Of a stretch of DNA of 12,554 nucleotides, positions 6,916 through 12,554 are shown one piece after another. A program made the translations under genes and the position numbers. Origin of the DNA: an uncultured Collinsella sp. (GTDB lineage Bacteria > Actinomycetota > Coriobacteriia > Coriobacteriales > Coriobacteriaceae); assembly GCA_900554325.1 (NCBI GenBank), contig USHA01000065.1:1-12554 (forward strand), in the 5' to 3' direction. A model generated the notes under the pieces. That model saw only the letters and a list, made by a program, of their open reading frames with translations. It made no database searches and was not told the origin of the DNA. Position 1 is the stretch's first letter. Every line of letters begins with the position of its first letter.

Positions 6916-7028
6916 GCGAGCGACGTCCAGAGCGAACAAGTGGCATGAAAAAGGCAAGGCATGACCAGAAGGTCTATGTCTTGCCTTTTGAATGACAACT
7001 TGTCGCTCTGGACGACGCGCAGCATCGA
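6916..7028. repeat. Dispersed hairpin element, copy 2 (terminator-like)
   Basis: This 113-bp copy matches 960-1073 along both arms in direct orientation, lacking one base. The arms CGTCCAGAGCG (6924-6934) and CGCTCTGGACG (7004-7014) pair perfectly. The inner stem AAAAAGGCAAGG...CTTGCCTTTT has A- and T-runs on its two sides, as in a bidirectional terminator. The 23-nt apex (6958-6980) matches copy 1 only when reversed: 21 of 23 bases agree with the reverse complement of 1003-1025. It begins 17 bp past the stop codon of the epimerase gene and probably ends that transcript. Confidence 0.75.
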
Positions 7029-7044
7029 CCGAGCGGCGGAACCT

Positions 7045-7938
7045 CTAGAGCAAGGTAACGCTAAAGCTGCGAACATCCGTCTCGCCGGGAGCCAAGGTGA
7101 TGGTGTTGACCTTGTGCTCAAAGACGTCGTCCTCGGTGTCCATGGTGGTGTGACCGGTCCAGGGCTCGAGCGCCACAAACGGAGCGTCGTTGGCGGCAGA
7201 CCACACGCCGATGTACTTAAAGCCCTCAAAGTCGATCTTGACGCCGTGGCCCGACTTGCGGCCGCGCAGTGTGAGCGTGGAGCCCGGAGTATCGGTGAAC
7301 ATGATGGCATCGTTATCGAAGCTGCGGTGCGTGATGGGCAGCACGTCCGAGTTATCGGGAGCCTTGTAACTGCCCTCGCACGTCATAAGACCGTCGGGCG
7401 TGATGATGGGGGCCTCGTTGGTCCAAGCCTCGGTAAACGCCAGCTCGTAATCCTCGAACGCCTCATCCTCGGCACCGGGGGCGGGCACGTTAAATGCAGG
7501 GTGACCGCCCACCGAGAACGGCAGGTCCACGTCGCCGGTGTTGGTGACGGCAAAGGTCTGGGTAAGCGTGGCATCACCAGTCAGGGCATAGGTCATGTTG
7601 AGCTTAAAGTGGAAGGGGAAAGCCTTGAGCGACTCGGGCGTATCGGTGATCTCGTAGGTGACGGACGAGCCGTCCTCGGAGACCTCGACCAGCTTGTGTT
7701 CGACGATGCGCGCGAGTCCGTGGCGCGGCATCTCGCAGGTGCCGGCCGCAGACGTCGCTGTGTTGTTGCGCAGCGATCCCACGATGGGGAACAGAATGGG
7801 CGCGTGTTTGCCCCAAAAGGCCGGGTCGCCCTGCCACAGATACTCGTTGCCGTCGAGGGCAAGGCTCGTGAGCTGGGCTCCCATGGAATCGATGGCCGCG
7901 GTGAGGCCGCCGCGCTTGATGGTGGTGACGGTGGACAT
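7045..7938 (-). CDS. Aldose 1-epimerase family protein (LacX/GalM-like mutarotase)
   Basis: Proteins of this fold interconvert the alpha and beta anomers of aldoses or sugar phosphates in the cytoplasm. The 297-residue product is of normal length for the LacX-like branch. Recognisable segments are LDGNEYLWQGDPAFWGKHAP (28-47) followed by ILFPIVGSLRN, MPRHGLAR with the first candidate catalytic His, GGHPAFNVP with the second, and ALEPWTG near the C-terminus with the candidate catalytic Glu. No signal peptide is present. The start ATG at 7938 has GGAGG seven bases upstream; an in-frame start 8 codons earlier has no such site. It lies 79 bp downstream of the acidic membrane protein gene on the same strand and may be cotranscribed. 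No sugar pathway genes are adjacent, so the physiological sugar is unknown. Confidence 0.9.
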   Translation of the reverse strand: MSTVTTIKRGGLTAAIDSMGAQLTSLALDGNEYLWQGDPAFWGKHAPILFPIVGSLRNNTATSAAGTCEMPRHGLARIVEHKLVEVSEDGSSVTYEITDTPESLKAFPFHFKLNMTYALTGDATLTQTFAVTNTGDVDLPFSVGGHPAFNVPAPGAEDEAFEDYELAFTEAWTNEAPIITPDGLMTCEGSYKAPDNSDVLPITHRSFDNDAIMFTDTPGSTLTLRGRKSGHGVKIDFEGFKYIGVWSAANDAPFVALEPWTGHTTMDTEDDVFEHKVNTITLAPGETDVRSFSVTLL

Positions 7939-8017
7939 GCTACTTCCTCCAAAAGTAAACAACAGTGTTGAGGGCTATTGTGCCACTCTTGGCGACACGG
8001 AGAGGCGGCAGGCGCAG

Positions 8018-8884
8018 TTATTGAGCGATTGCGTAAAGGTCGAACCCGCCCTGCGGTGTGCTGTCGACCGTATCGGGCGCCTGCGAGTTAAAGCTCACGG
8101 GGACCATACGCTTTGAGGCGCGGAAGCGCGTGCCATCGGTGGCGACGGGCGGCTCGTCGACCGTGAGCTCGTAGTCGCCGGGCTTGAGTTCGATGCCGTC
8201 GCCAGCGGAGTTGACATATTGATACTCGTCAATCGCCTGCCCCCTGAGCGTGCGGCCCACGATGTGGATGAGCATCTGACTATCGCCGCGGGCGGTGTCC
8301 CATGTCGCACCGTCCTTGACCTCGACCGACACATGCACCGAGCGCGTGCGGCTGAGCGATTGCTCGACAGACATCTCGACCTTGGCGGCATCTTTGCGCT
8401 GTTGCTCCACATGGCTCCAGACATTTCCGATCGCCGAGCAAGCGATGACGCCGGCCATGAAGGCGATGAGGATGGGACCGAGCGGAGAGCGGCGGCCCGC
8501 GACTTCCTCGCGAGCCAGGTCGGGGCGATGCGTGGGCGCAGGCGCCTGAGCACCCTGCGCGGGCACGTCGAGTATGCTGAAGGATGCCGTGCTGCCGGGG
8601 TCGATGTTATGGCGCGGCTGCGGGGTCTTGGCCGGCGAGATGGACATGTCCGCCGGCTCACCGAGTGTGGCCGTGGCATCGGCCTTAGCCTCGTCGGCCT
8701 CGGCCTGGGCCCAGGCCTGTTCAAAGGTTAGGGGTTCGGCGGAGTTGGAAGCGGCGTCCGTCTCGAAGGCATCGTTGCCGGTCTCGTCCTCGTCGCTCGA
8801 CACGTCACGCGGCGCGGGTTCGTCCCACTCCTCGTCCGGAGCCTCGCCCTCGCTATACCACCATTCAAAGTCATCGATATCCAT
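8018..8884 (-). CDS. Unrecognised single-pass membrane protein with acidic cytoplasmic tail
   Basis: I do not recognise a family. The 288-residue product has three parts. Residues 1-130 are rich in Asp, Glu, Ala and Pro and probably disordered, starting MDIDDFEWWYSEGEAPDEEW. Residues about 134-156 form one membrane helix preceded by two Arg (131-132), which predicts the N-terminus inside. Residues 157-288 are outside: a short charged helix (VEQQRKDAAKVEMSVEQSL) and a beta-rich region including VHVSVEVKDGATW, MLIHIVGRTLRG and IELKPGDYELTVDEPP, reminiscent of small beta-sandwich or PEGA-like domains, although that is only a resemblance. It is encoded upstream of the epimerase gene and divergently from the MFS exporter. 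The start ATG at 8884 has AAGGGG upstream inside a palindrome. It could be an envelope-associated or regulatory protein. Confidence 0.75.
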   Translation of the reverse strand: MDIDDFEWWYSEGEAPDEEWDEPAPRDVSSDEDETGNDAFETDAASNSAEPLTFEQAWAQAEADEAKADATATLGEPADMSISPAKTPQPRHNIDPGSTASFSILDVPAQGAQAPAPTHRPDLAREEVAGRRSPLGPILIAFMAGVIACSAIGNVWSHVEQQRKDAAKVEMSVEQSLSRTRSVHVSVEVKDGATWDTARGDSQMLIHIVGRTLRGQAIDEYQYVNSAGDGIELKPGDYELTVDEPPVATDGTRFRASKRMVPVSFNSQAPDTVDSTPQGGFDLYAIAQ

Positions 8885-8886
8885 AC

Positions 8887-8896
8887 GGGGCGCCCC
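8887..8896 (-). promoter_or_regulatory. Palindrome covering the ribosome-binding site of the acidic membrane protein gene
   Basis: GGGGCGCCCC is a perfect 10-bp palindrome just upstream of the start codon at 8884. The only purine-rich site, AAGGGG (8894-8899 on the minus strand), overlaps it, so local pairing could reduce translation. A perfect palindrome without a loop would fold poorly in one RNA, so the effect is uncertain. Confidence 0.25.
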
Positions 8897-8941
8897 TTAG
8901 GCCTCGCAAATAAACACTTGCTAGCCTTATACCCCCAGACG

Positions 8942-8961
8942 GCGCCGGAGCTCGCCGGCGC
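8942..8961. repeat. GC-rich hairpin in the divergent spacer
   Basis: GCGCCGG (8942-8948) and CCGGCGC (8955-8961) form a 7-bp stem around six bases. It stands beside the larger palindrome at 8970-9034 and may belong to the same repeat block. No promoter could be assigned nearby. Confidence 0.4.
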
Positions 8962-8969
8962 AGACAGGA

Positions 8970-9034
8970 AAACCATCACAACGTTCGACGCTTTTCCTCG
9001 ATTTCGAGATTTTCGCCGAATGTTGTGATGGTTT
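8970..9034. repeat. Nested inverted repeat in the divergent spacer
   Basis: Two 18-nt arms, 8970-8987 (AAACCATCACAACGTTCG) and 9017-9034, pair with one mismatch. Inside lies a second palindrome, CTCGA-TT-TCGAG (8997-9008). The whole 65-bp structure sits between the divergent membrane-protein and MFS genes and resembles a dispersed intergenic repeat, though no second copy is in the window. Confidence 0.65.
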
Positions 9035-9054
9035 GGGCGACTGGCTGGCAGCGC

Positions 9055-9087
9055 AATGTGACAAAGGGACTGTCTCTTTGTCACATT
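9055..9087. repeat. REP-like palindrome, copy 2
   Basis: Arms 9055-9070 and 9072-9087 around one base share the GACAAAGGGAC-N-GTCYCTTTGTC core with 2367-2401. Next to the core the pair CC/GG of copy 1 is replaced by GT/AC on both arms, a compensatory change that keeps the hairpin. One position forms a G-T pair. It lies 57 bp before the MFS start. Confidence 0.7.
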
Positions 9088-9101
9088 CTGTTAGAGTTGC
9101 A

Positions 9102-9114
9102 GGGATTGAATCCC
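9102..9114. promoter_or_regulatory. Small palindrome, possible operator of the MFS gene
   Basis: GGGATT-G-AATCCC is a perfect 6-1-6 palindrome 30 bp before the TTG start of the MFS gene. TTGCAG (9097-9102) just before it could be a -35 box, but no good -10 box follows. An operator is possible; the assignment is weak. Confidence 0.25.
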
Positions 9115-9132
9115 GCTTATTCATGCGACATT

Positions 9133-9147
9133 GGAGTGACAACCTTG
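9133..9147 (+). promoter_or_regulatory. Ribosome-binding site setting the TTG start of the MFS gene
   Basis: GGAG (9133-9136) is eight bases before TTG (9145-9147). Upstream in-frame ATG codons near 9025 fall inside the nested repeat and REP palindrome and have no such site, so TTG is preferred. A GTG at 9136 overlaps the GGAG and is too close to use it. Confidence 0.6.
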
Positions 9148-10380
9148 ACCGCCGCAGCCACGCCTAAAAGCAAGTCAACCGCCGCCGCGCTCTCCACCGC
9201 GCGCACCAAGCTCTGCCTGGCGCTGCTCGTGCTGTTGGGATTCTCGCTCGGCTGCTCCGAGTTCGTGGTCATCGGCATCGAAAGCGATTTGGCAACGGAA
9301 CTCGGCGTATCACTTGCCACTGCGGGCCAGCTCATCAGCGTGTTCGCGCTCGTCTACGCTATCGCCACGCCGGTGCTTGCGCTCAGCACGGGGCGATTCC
9401 GCCGCTACCAGCTGCTCGTGTGCTACAGCATCGTCTTTGTGCTCGGCAACCTGGTCATGGCGTTGGCGCCCAACTTCCAGGTGCTGTTTATCTCGCGCAT
9501 TGTCCTGGGCTCTGTCTCAGGTGCGCTGCTCGCCGTGGGCGTGACGTACATCCCCGAGTTGCTGTCCCCGCAGCAAACTTCGCTTGCAATCTCGGTCGTG
9601 TACGGCGCGTTTTCCGTGGCGATGGTCTTTGTGACCTCGATTGGCAAGTTTGTGGCCGACACGCTCGATTGGCACGTGGCCATGTACGGCACGCTGACCT
9701 TTGCCGTTCTGATCTGCGGAGCGCTCGTGGCATTTATGCCGCGCGCTGGGCAAACCGACGAGCCTGCCACCTTCCGCGAGCAGGCGGGGCTCCTACGCGA
9801 ACCGAGCATCATCACCGGCATGCTCATCTTCTTGTTTGGCGTGGGGTCGGTCTATGTGTTCTACGGCTACGTAACGCCTTATCTTGAGCAGGTGCTGGGC
9901 ATGGGCACGGTCGAAGCCAGTACCACGCTTATGGCCTACGGCGTGTTCTGCCTGATCTCGAACATCTTGGGCGGGTGGATCGATGCGCGCTTTGGCATGA
10001 AGGCACTGCTTGTGACGTTTGTGCTGCAGGCTGCGGCGCTGCTCGGGCTGTTTGCTGTGGGCGGCACCATGCCGCTCGCGCTGGTCTTTGTCTTTAGCTT
10101 GGCGCTGCTCATGTACCTGTTCTCGGTGTCGTGCATCACGCACTTTATGGACGTGGCACGCAGCCGCCATCCCAAGTCGATGGTACTCGCAAGTTCGGTT
10201 GAGCCCATGGCGTTTAACGTCGGCATCTCGTTTGGCACCGCAGTGGGCGGCGCCGTGGTAAGCAGCGTTGGCATTGCGTACGTGGGCGCAGTGGGAGCCG
10301 CGTTCTCGCTTGTGGCCTGGGCGCTCACGCTGGTGACGATTAAATTGGCTCGCTGGGAGCGCAAGCGGGCGCAGGCGTAG
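9145..10380 (+). CDS. MFS transporter, DHA1-type drug or sugar exporter (AraJ/YdhP-like)
   Basis: This inner-membrane secondary transporter of the major facilitator superfamily is likely a proton-driven exporter. From the TTG start it has 411 residues, normal for 12-helix members. After a polar 20-residue N-tail the first helix contains LGFSLGCSEFVVIGIESDLA, the hallmark opening of the AraJ/YdhP/Bcr-type group. Helix 2 follows with GVSLATAGQLISVFALVYA, then the loop-2 motif region LSTGRFRRYQLL and FISRIVLGSVSGALLAVGVTY (helices 4-5). A polar central loop (RAGQTDEPATFREQAGLL) separates the two halves. Its substrate is not deducible. It is followed after 51 bp by the phosphatase gene on the same strand, probably cotranscribed, and is divergent from the acidic membrane protein gene. 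A GGGATT palindrome and a REP repeat lie upstream. Confidence 0.9.
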   Translation: MTAAATPKSKSTAAALSTARTKLCLALLVLLGFSLGCSEFVVIGIESDLATELGVSLATAGQLISVFALVYAIATPVLALSTGRFRRYQLLVCYSIVFVLGNLVMALAPNFQVLFISRIVLGSVSGALLAVGVTYIPELLSPQQTSLAISVVYGAFSVAMVFVTSIGKFVADTLDWHVAMYGTLTFAVLICGALVAFMPRAGQTDEPATFREQAGLLREPSIITGMLIFLFGVGSVYVFYGYVTPYLEQVLGMGTVEASTTLMAYGVFCLISNILGGWIDARFGMKALLVTFVLQAAALLGLFAVGGTMPLALVFVFSLALLMYLFSVSCITHFMDVARSRHPKSMVLASSVEPMAFNVGISFGTAVGGAVVSSVGIAYVGAVGAAFSLVAWALTLVTIKLARWERKRAQA

Positions 10381-10431
10381 GCGCAGATACGATACTCGAG
10401 CTTGATGATGGCGATCGAAAGGAAACCGCAT

Positions 10432-10878
10432 ATGCAATGCGTACTGTTTATCTGCTATGGGAACATCTGCCGCTCGACGATGGCCGAGTCGGTGTTTACT
10501 GAGCTCGTGCGCCGCGCTGGGCGCGAGGCGGAGTTTGTCATCGATTCCGCTGCAACGTCGACCGAGGAGATCGGCAATCCGCCGCATCGTGGCACCGTTG
10601 CCAAGCTGCGTGAAGTCGGAATTCCTGTCGTTGCCCACCGTGCGCGTCAGGTACGTCGCGCGGAGTATGGCGACTGGGATCACATTGTCTATATGGATGC
10701 CGAGAACGCCCGTGGCCTGCGTCGCATCTTTGGCGACGACCCCGACGGCAAGATCTCGCGCCTGCTCGATTGGACCGAGCGCCCCGGCGACGTGGCCGAC
10801 CCCTGGTACACCGGCAACTTCGATGCCACCTACCGCGACGTGCTCGCCGGTTGTACCGCTATGCTCGAGCAGCTGTAG
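10432..10878 (+). CDS. Low-molecular-weight protein-tyrosine phosphatase
   Basis: Enzymes of this family remove phosphate from phosphotyrosine through a cysteinyl-phosphate intermediate; in bacteria many act on tyrosine kinases of polysaccharide export, others on small substrates. The 148-residue cytoplasmic product has the P-loop CYGNICRS with nucleophile Cys8 and Arg14 close to the N-terminus, and the general-acid Asp123 in ADPWYTG. All catalytic residues are present. Arsenate reductases share this fold, but the DPWY motif and lack of the extra arsenate-pathway cysteines favour a phosphatase. The start ATG at 10432 follows AAAGGA at 8 bases; an in-frame ATG ten codons earlier lacks a site. 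It lies 51 bp after the MFS gene. No tyrosine kinase gene is nearby, so the target is unknown. Confidence 0.93.
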   Translation: MQCVLFICYGNICRSTMAESVFTELVRRAGREAEFVIDSAATSTEEIGNPPHRGTVAKLREVGIPVVAHRARQVRRAEYGDWDHIVYMDAENARGLRRIFGDDPDGKISRLLDWTERPGDVADPWYTGNFDATYRDVLAGCTAMLEQL

Positions 10879-10914
10879 GCAAGCGAGGTCGCGGGCCACG
10901 TCTTCGGCGCGAAA

Positions 10915-11012
10915 TGAGCGTGGATAATCTCCCGCATACAAATTGAGCGTGGACAATCTCCCACTTTGAGCGCTCAAATACGCTCTAAACGGGAGAAAAT
11001 CCACGCTCAATT
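10915..11012. repeat. Three-copy inverted/direct repeat block between convergent genes (probable terminator)
   Basis: The 19-bp unit TGAGCGTGGAYAATCTCCC occurs directly at 10915-10933 and 10944-10962, and in reverse as part of 10991-11012. The last two form a 22-bp hairpin with about three mismatches. Between them lies a perfect 14-bp palindrome, TTTGAGCGCTCAAA (10965-10978), whose GAGCG echoes the unit. The block separates the phosphatase gene (ending 10878) from the converging TIGR04076-type gene and overlaps the latter's stop codon. It could end transcription from both sides, though no strong T-run follows. Confidence 0.65.
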
Positions 11013-11340
11013 ACTCGTCGACGATCTCGGCGAGCCAAACGTTCAGCGTATCGACCTCGGGGCAGCAGAACTTTGCCGTGCCGGGCTCGTTGCCAGGCAC
11101 GGTTCCGCCATAGCGCAGGATATCGATATAGGGAAAGCCCACGTGACAGGCCATGGCGCACATCCTGCCGCGGTCCCGGTCGAAGTCGAAGACGTCGCCG
11201 GGCTTGTGACCATGGTGACAACGGCACGCACCCAGCTGGTCCACGCAGCTCACGCGGATTCGTGGACGCTTGCCCCGCGGCGCGCCGAGCGGCTTGTTCT
11301 CGCCCGCTGCCTCGGTACCGCTCTCGTCGGCGCTACTCAT
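11011..11340 (-). CDS. TIGR04076-type Cys/His-rich small protein
   Basis: The 109-residue product resembles the uncharacterised TIGR04076 family: RIRVSCVDQLGACRCHHGHK (27-46) followed by PGDVFDF, then GRMCAMACHVGFPYIDILRY (58-77) and GG, with FCCPE (91-95) near the end. No function is established. It holds seven or more cysteines (32, 39, 41, 61, 65, 92, 93) and His42, 43, 45 and 66, suggesting a bound metal, which is inference. The first 25 residues (Ser/Glu/Gly-rich) are an extra tail. The ATG at 11340 overlaps the pyridoxamine kinase stop by 8 bp, which implies translational coupling; there is no clear ribosome-binding site, and a TTG two codons earlier is an alternative start. Its stop lies in the repeat block at the convergent junction. 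Confidence 0.75.
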   Translation of the reverse strand: MSSADESGTEAAGENKPLGAPRGKRPRIRVSCVDQLGACRCHHGHKPGDVFDFDRDRGRMCAMACHVGFPYIDILRYGGTVPGNEPGTAKFCCPEVDTLNVWLAEIVDE

Positions 11341-12157
11341 GGTCAATCACATCCAGGCAGGCCTCGATGGGCAGGCCGGCAGACTTGTCCTCTTGGTCGG
11401 CATTGCGCTCGATAAGCTCAGCAACCACACGCATGGCATCGGACGTCGCGCGCTGCAGACTCCAACCTGCCATAACGCGGCCGACGAGCACCGCCGAGAA
11501 CGTGTCGCCCGTGCCCGGGAAATAGACCGGAATGAGCTCAAAGGGAATCGTAAAGTACTCCCCCGCCACATGGTCGTAACCGATAACCGCGTTCGTGCCA
11601 TTGACTACGGCGCTCGTAATGACCACAGACTTGGCACCCAGCTCACGCACGGCGTCCACAAGAGCGCGGGCCTCATCGGGCGTAATTTGCTCGGCGATAG
11701 GCGTATCGGTGAGCAGACAGGCCTCGGTGTAGTTGGGCACCGCGTAGTCGGCGCACTCGAGCAGGTGCCTCATGAGACCGATCGTGGACTCGGGCACGCC
11801 CGCATAGAGCTTGCCGTTATCGCCCATGATGGGGTCGACGAACACCTTGGTGCCCTTTTGCGCACGGCGGTGGCAAAAGTCCGAGATGATGCGTGTCTCT
11901 TCCTCGGTCACGATAAAGCCGGTCGAGATGGCGTCGAATTCAAAGCCGAGCTCTTCCCAGATAGCGAGGCTTTGGCGCACGTACTCCGTGGTGTCGTGGA
12001 TGTAGAACTTGGGGTAGTTGAGCGTGTCGGAAACGAGCGCCGTCGGCAGGTTATGGATACGGTAGCCCATGTGCGACAGCACCGGCAGCATGGCGGAAAG
12101 TGCGACCTTGCCGTAGCCGCACATATCGTTAATCAGCAGCAGCTGAGTATTCTTCAT
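11333..12157 (-). CDS. pdxY: Pyridoxamine kinase (PfkB/ribokinase superfamily)
   Basis: The enzyme phosphorylates pyridoxal, pyridoxamine or pyridoxine with ATP in the vitamin B6 salvage pathway. The 274-residue product opens with LLINDMCGYGKVALSAMLPV (6-25), equivalent to the substrate-binding start of PdxY/PdxK. The nucleotide-binding VDPIMGDNGKLY is at 107-118, PNYTEACLL at 141-149, and the PfkB signature FPGTGDTFSAVL with catalytic Asp218 at 213-224. The strong LVSDTLNYPKF segment (41-51) also fits this branch. The start ATG at 12157 is preceded by AGGGAG at a spacing of 7. The 3' end overlaps the TIGR04076-type gene, so the two are probably made together. Related thiamine-type kinases (ThiD) are possible, but the motifs favour pyridoxamine kinase. 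The pdxY symbol follows the closest named family. Confidence 0.88.
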   Translation of the reverse strand: MKNTQLLLINDMCGYGKVALSAMLPVLSHMGYRIHNLPTALVSDTLNYPKFYIHDTTEYVRQSLAIWEELGFEFDAISTGFIVTEEETRIISDFCHRRAQKGTKVFVDPIMGDNGKLYAGVPESTIGLMRHLLECADYAVPNYTEACLLTDTPIAEQITPDEARALVDAVRELGAKSVVITSAVVNGTNAVIGYDHVAGEYFTIPFELIPVYFPGTGDTFSAVLVGRVMAGWSLQRATSDAMRVVAELIERNADQEDKSAGLPIEACLDVIDHE

Positions 12158-12554
12158 GAGGGTCTCCCTTGCTTCGGGCGCGGCGCGGCAGCGCCACAGT
12201 GCGACTAAGTGTAGCGCAGGGGACGTTGCGAGCGGAGTCGAGCGGCACGAAGGGCAAATTGTTGCGGAAAGGTTTCGGAAACGAGGGGCTAGCTTGCTTC
12301 ATTGCGGCTCATTTGCCGCCACTTATTCAGTGCCATTTCAAAACTATGCCGGATTACGGGGCTGAACCTGAATGAGCCAACCACACCCCTTATTTTCAAA
12401 TCATAGCGAGCCTTCTACCTGCGGTTTTCTTTTTACCAATTTCGGCATGGTCGGCAATCCGCCATTCAGCCCCGTAATCCGGCATAGTTTTTAAGTTAGT
12501 CGTTGGGTGTTCCTATAGTTTTGTCAACCGTCGGGGCTACTCCCGGTAGGGCAC
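12158..12554. other. Non-coding right end upstream of the pyridoxamine kinase gene
   Basis: No convincing gene is visible in either strand. It holds the kinase leader, a weak -10-like TACACT (minus strand 12208-12213) without a -35 partner, and the 27-bp inverted repeat described separately. Beyond it GGGCTACTCCCGGTAGGGC (12534 onward) forms a small hairpin cut by the window edge. Confidence 0.5.
12340..12491. repeat. Perfect 27-bp inverted repeat around 98 bp (MITE-like)
   Basis: Bases 12340-12366 (beginning AAAACTATGCCGGATTACGG) and 12465-12491 are perfect reverse complements. The 98-bp interior is AT-richer with TTTTC and TTTTT runs and no open frame of note. Arms this long and perfect suggest a non-autonomous mobile element or a large stem. 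No clear target-site duplication is visible at the ends. It may influence the kinase gene, which starts about 180 bp to its left. Confidence 0.65.

Larger units (their letters stand above)
6782..7044. other. Spacer upstream of the ABC operon
   Basis: No gene is visible. The part next to the binding-protein start (6782-6878) is its untranslated leader; TATATC near 6820 (minus strand) could be a -10 box, but no -35 partner at a normal distance was found. The rest holds a repeat fragment and hairpin element copy 2. Confidence 0.5.

Noticed and set aside
9025..9144. Upstream ATG start for the MFS gene
   Set aside because: The 40 extra codons cross the REP palindrome, carry no recognisable domain, and lack a ribosome-binding site, whereas TTG at 9145 has GGAG eight bases before it.
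9793..11010. 405-codon minus-strand open frame
   Set aside because: It is antisense to the MFS and phosphatase genes, which have clear family motifs, and it runs into the repeat block at 10915-11012.
11270..12208. 312-codon plus-strand open frame
   Set aside because: Antisense to the pyridoxamine kinase; His/Arg/Gly-rich shadow composition.
12208..12213. TACACT as -10 box of the pyridoxamine kinase promoter
   Set aside because: No acceptable -35 hexamer at 15-19 bp; left as a mention only.

Overview
The window looks like a chromosomal segment of a high-GC gut actinobacterium of the class Coriobacteriia, most likely Collinsella or a close relative. This placement is an inference from GC-rich coding sequence, the style of the RF1, PrmC and transporter proteins, a twin-arginine lipoprotein binding protein, and abundant short palindromic intergenic repeats. 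No rRNA, tRNA, CRISPR array, phage gene or transposase was seen.

Left part (1-2172, all minus strand): the 5' part of prmC (cut by the window edge) lies downstream of prfA. PrmC methylates the GGQ glutamine of the release factor that prfA encodes, so the pair is functionally linked. Here they are separated by about 630 bp holding repeats, a terminator-like hairpin element and a candidate promoter for prmC, so they probably form two transcription units.

Middle part (2401-6781, minus strand): an operon runs in the order Tat-type lipoprotein solute-binding protein, permease, ATPase (polar amino-acid ABC importer), then an M20 metallopeptidase. It most plausibly takes up an amino acid, peptide or amino-acid conjugate and hydrolyses it in the cytoplasm. 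The permease has an unusually long N-terminal membrane extension.

Next (7045-8884, minus strand): a cytoplasmic aldose-1-epimerase-like protein lies downstream of an unrecognised single-pass membrane protein with a very acidic cytoplasmic tail. A repeat-rich divergent spacer (8885-9144) follows. On the plus strand come a DHA1-type MFS exporter with a TTG start and a low-molecular-weight protein-tyrosine phosphatase. These converge, across an elaborate inverted-repeat terminator region, on a minus-strand pair: a pyridoxamine kinase whose 3' end overlaps a Cys/His-rich TIGR04076-type protein by 8 bp. The right end (12158-12554) is non-coding and holds a perfect 27-bp inverted repeat around 98 bp.

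The least ordinary material is in the intergenic DNA. Two copies of a 113-114 bp hairpin element sit just behind two unrelated genes in the same orientation, yet their 23-nt apex is inverted between copies. Two REP-like palindromes show compensatory base changes. Several other nested palindromes occur. The genes themselves are mostly housekeeping. I found no convincing new defence or biosynthetic system.
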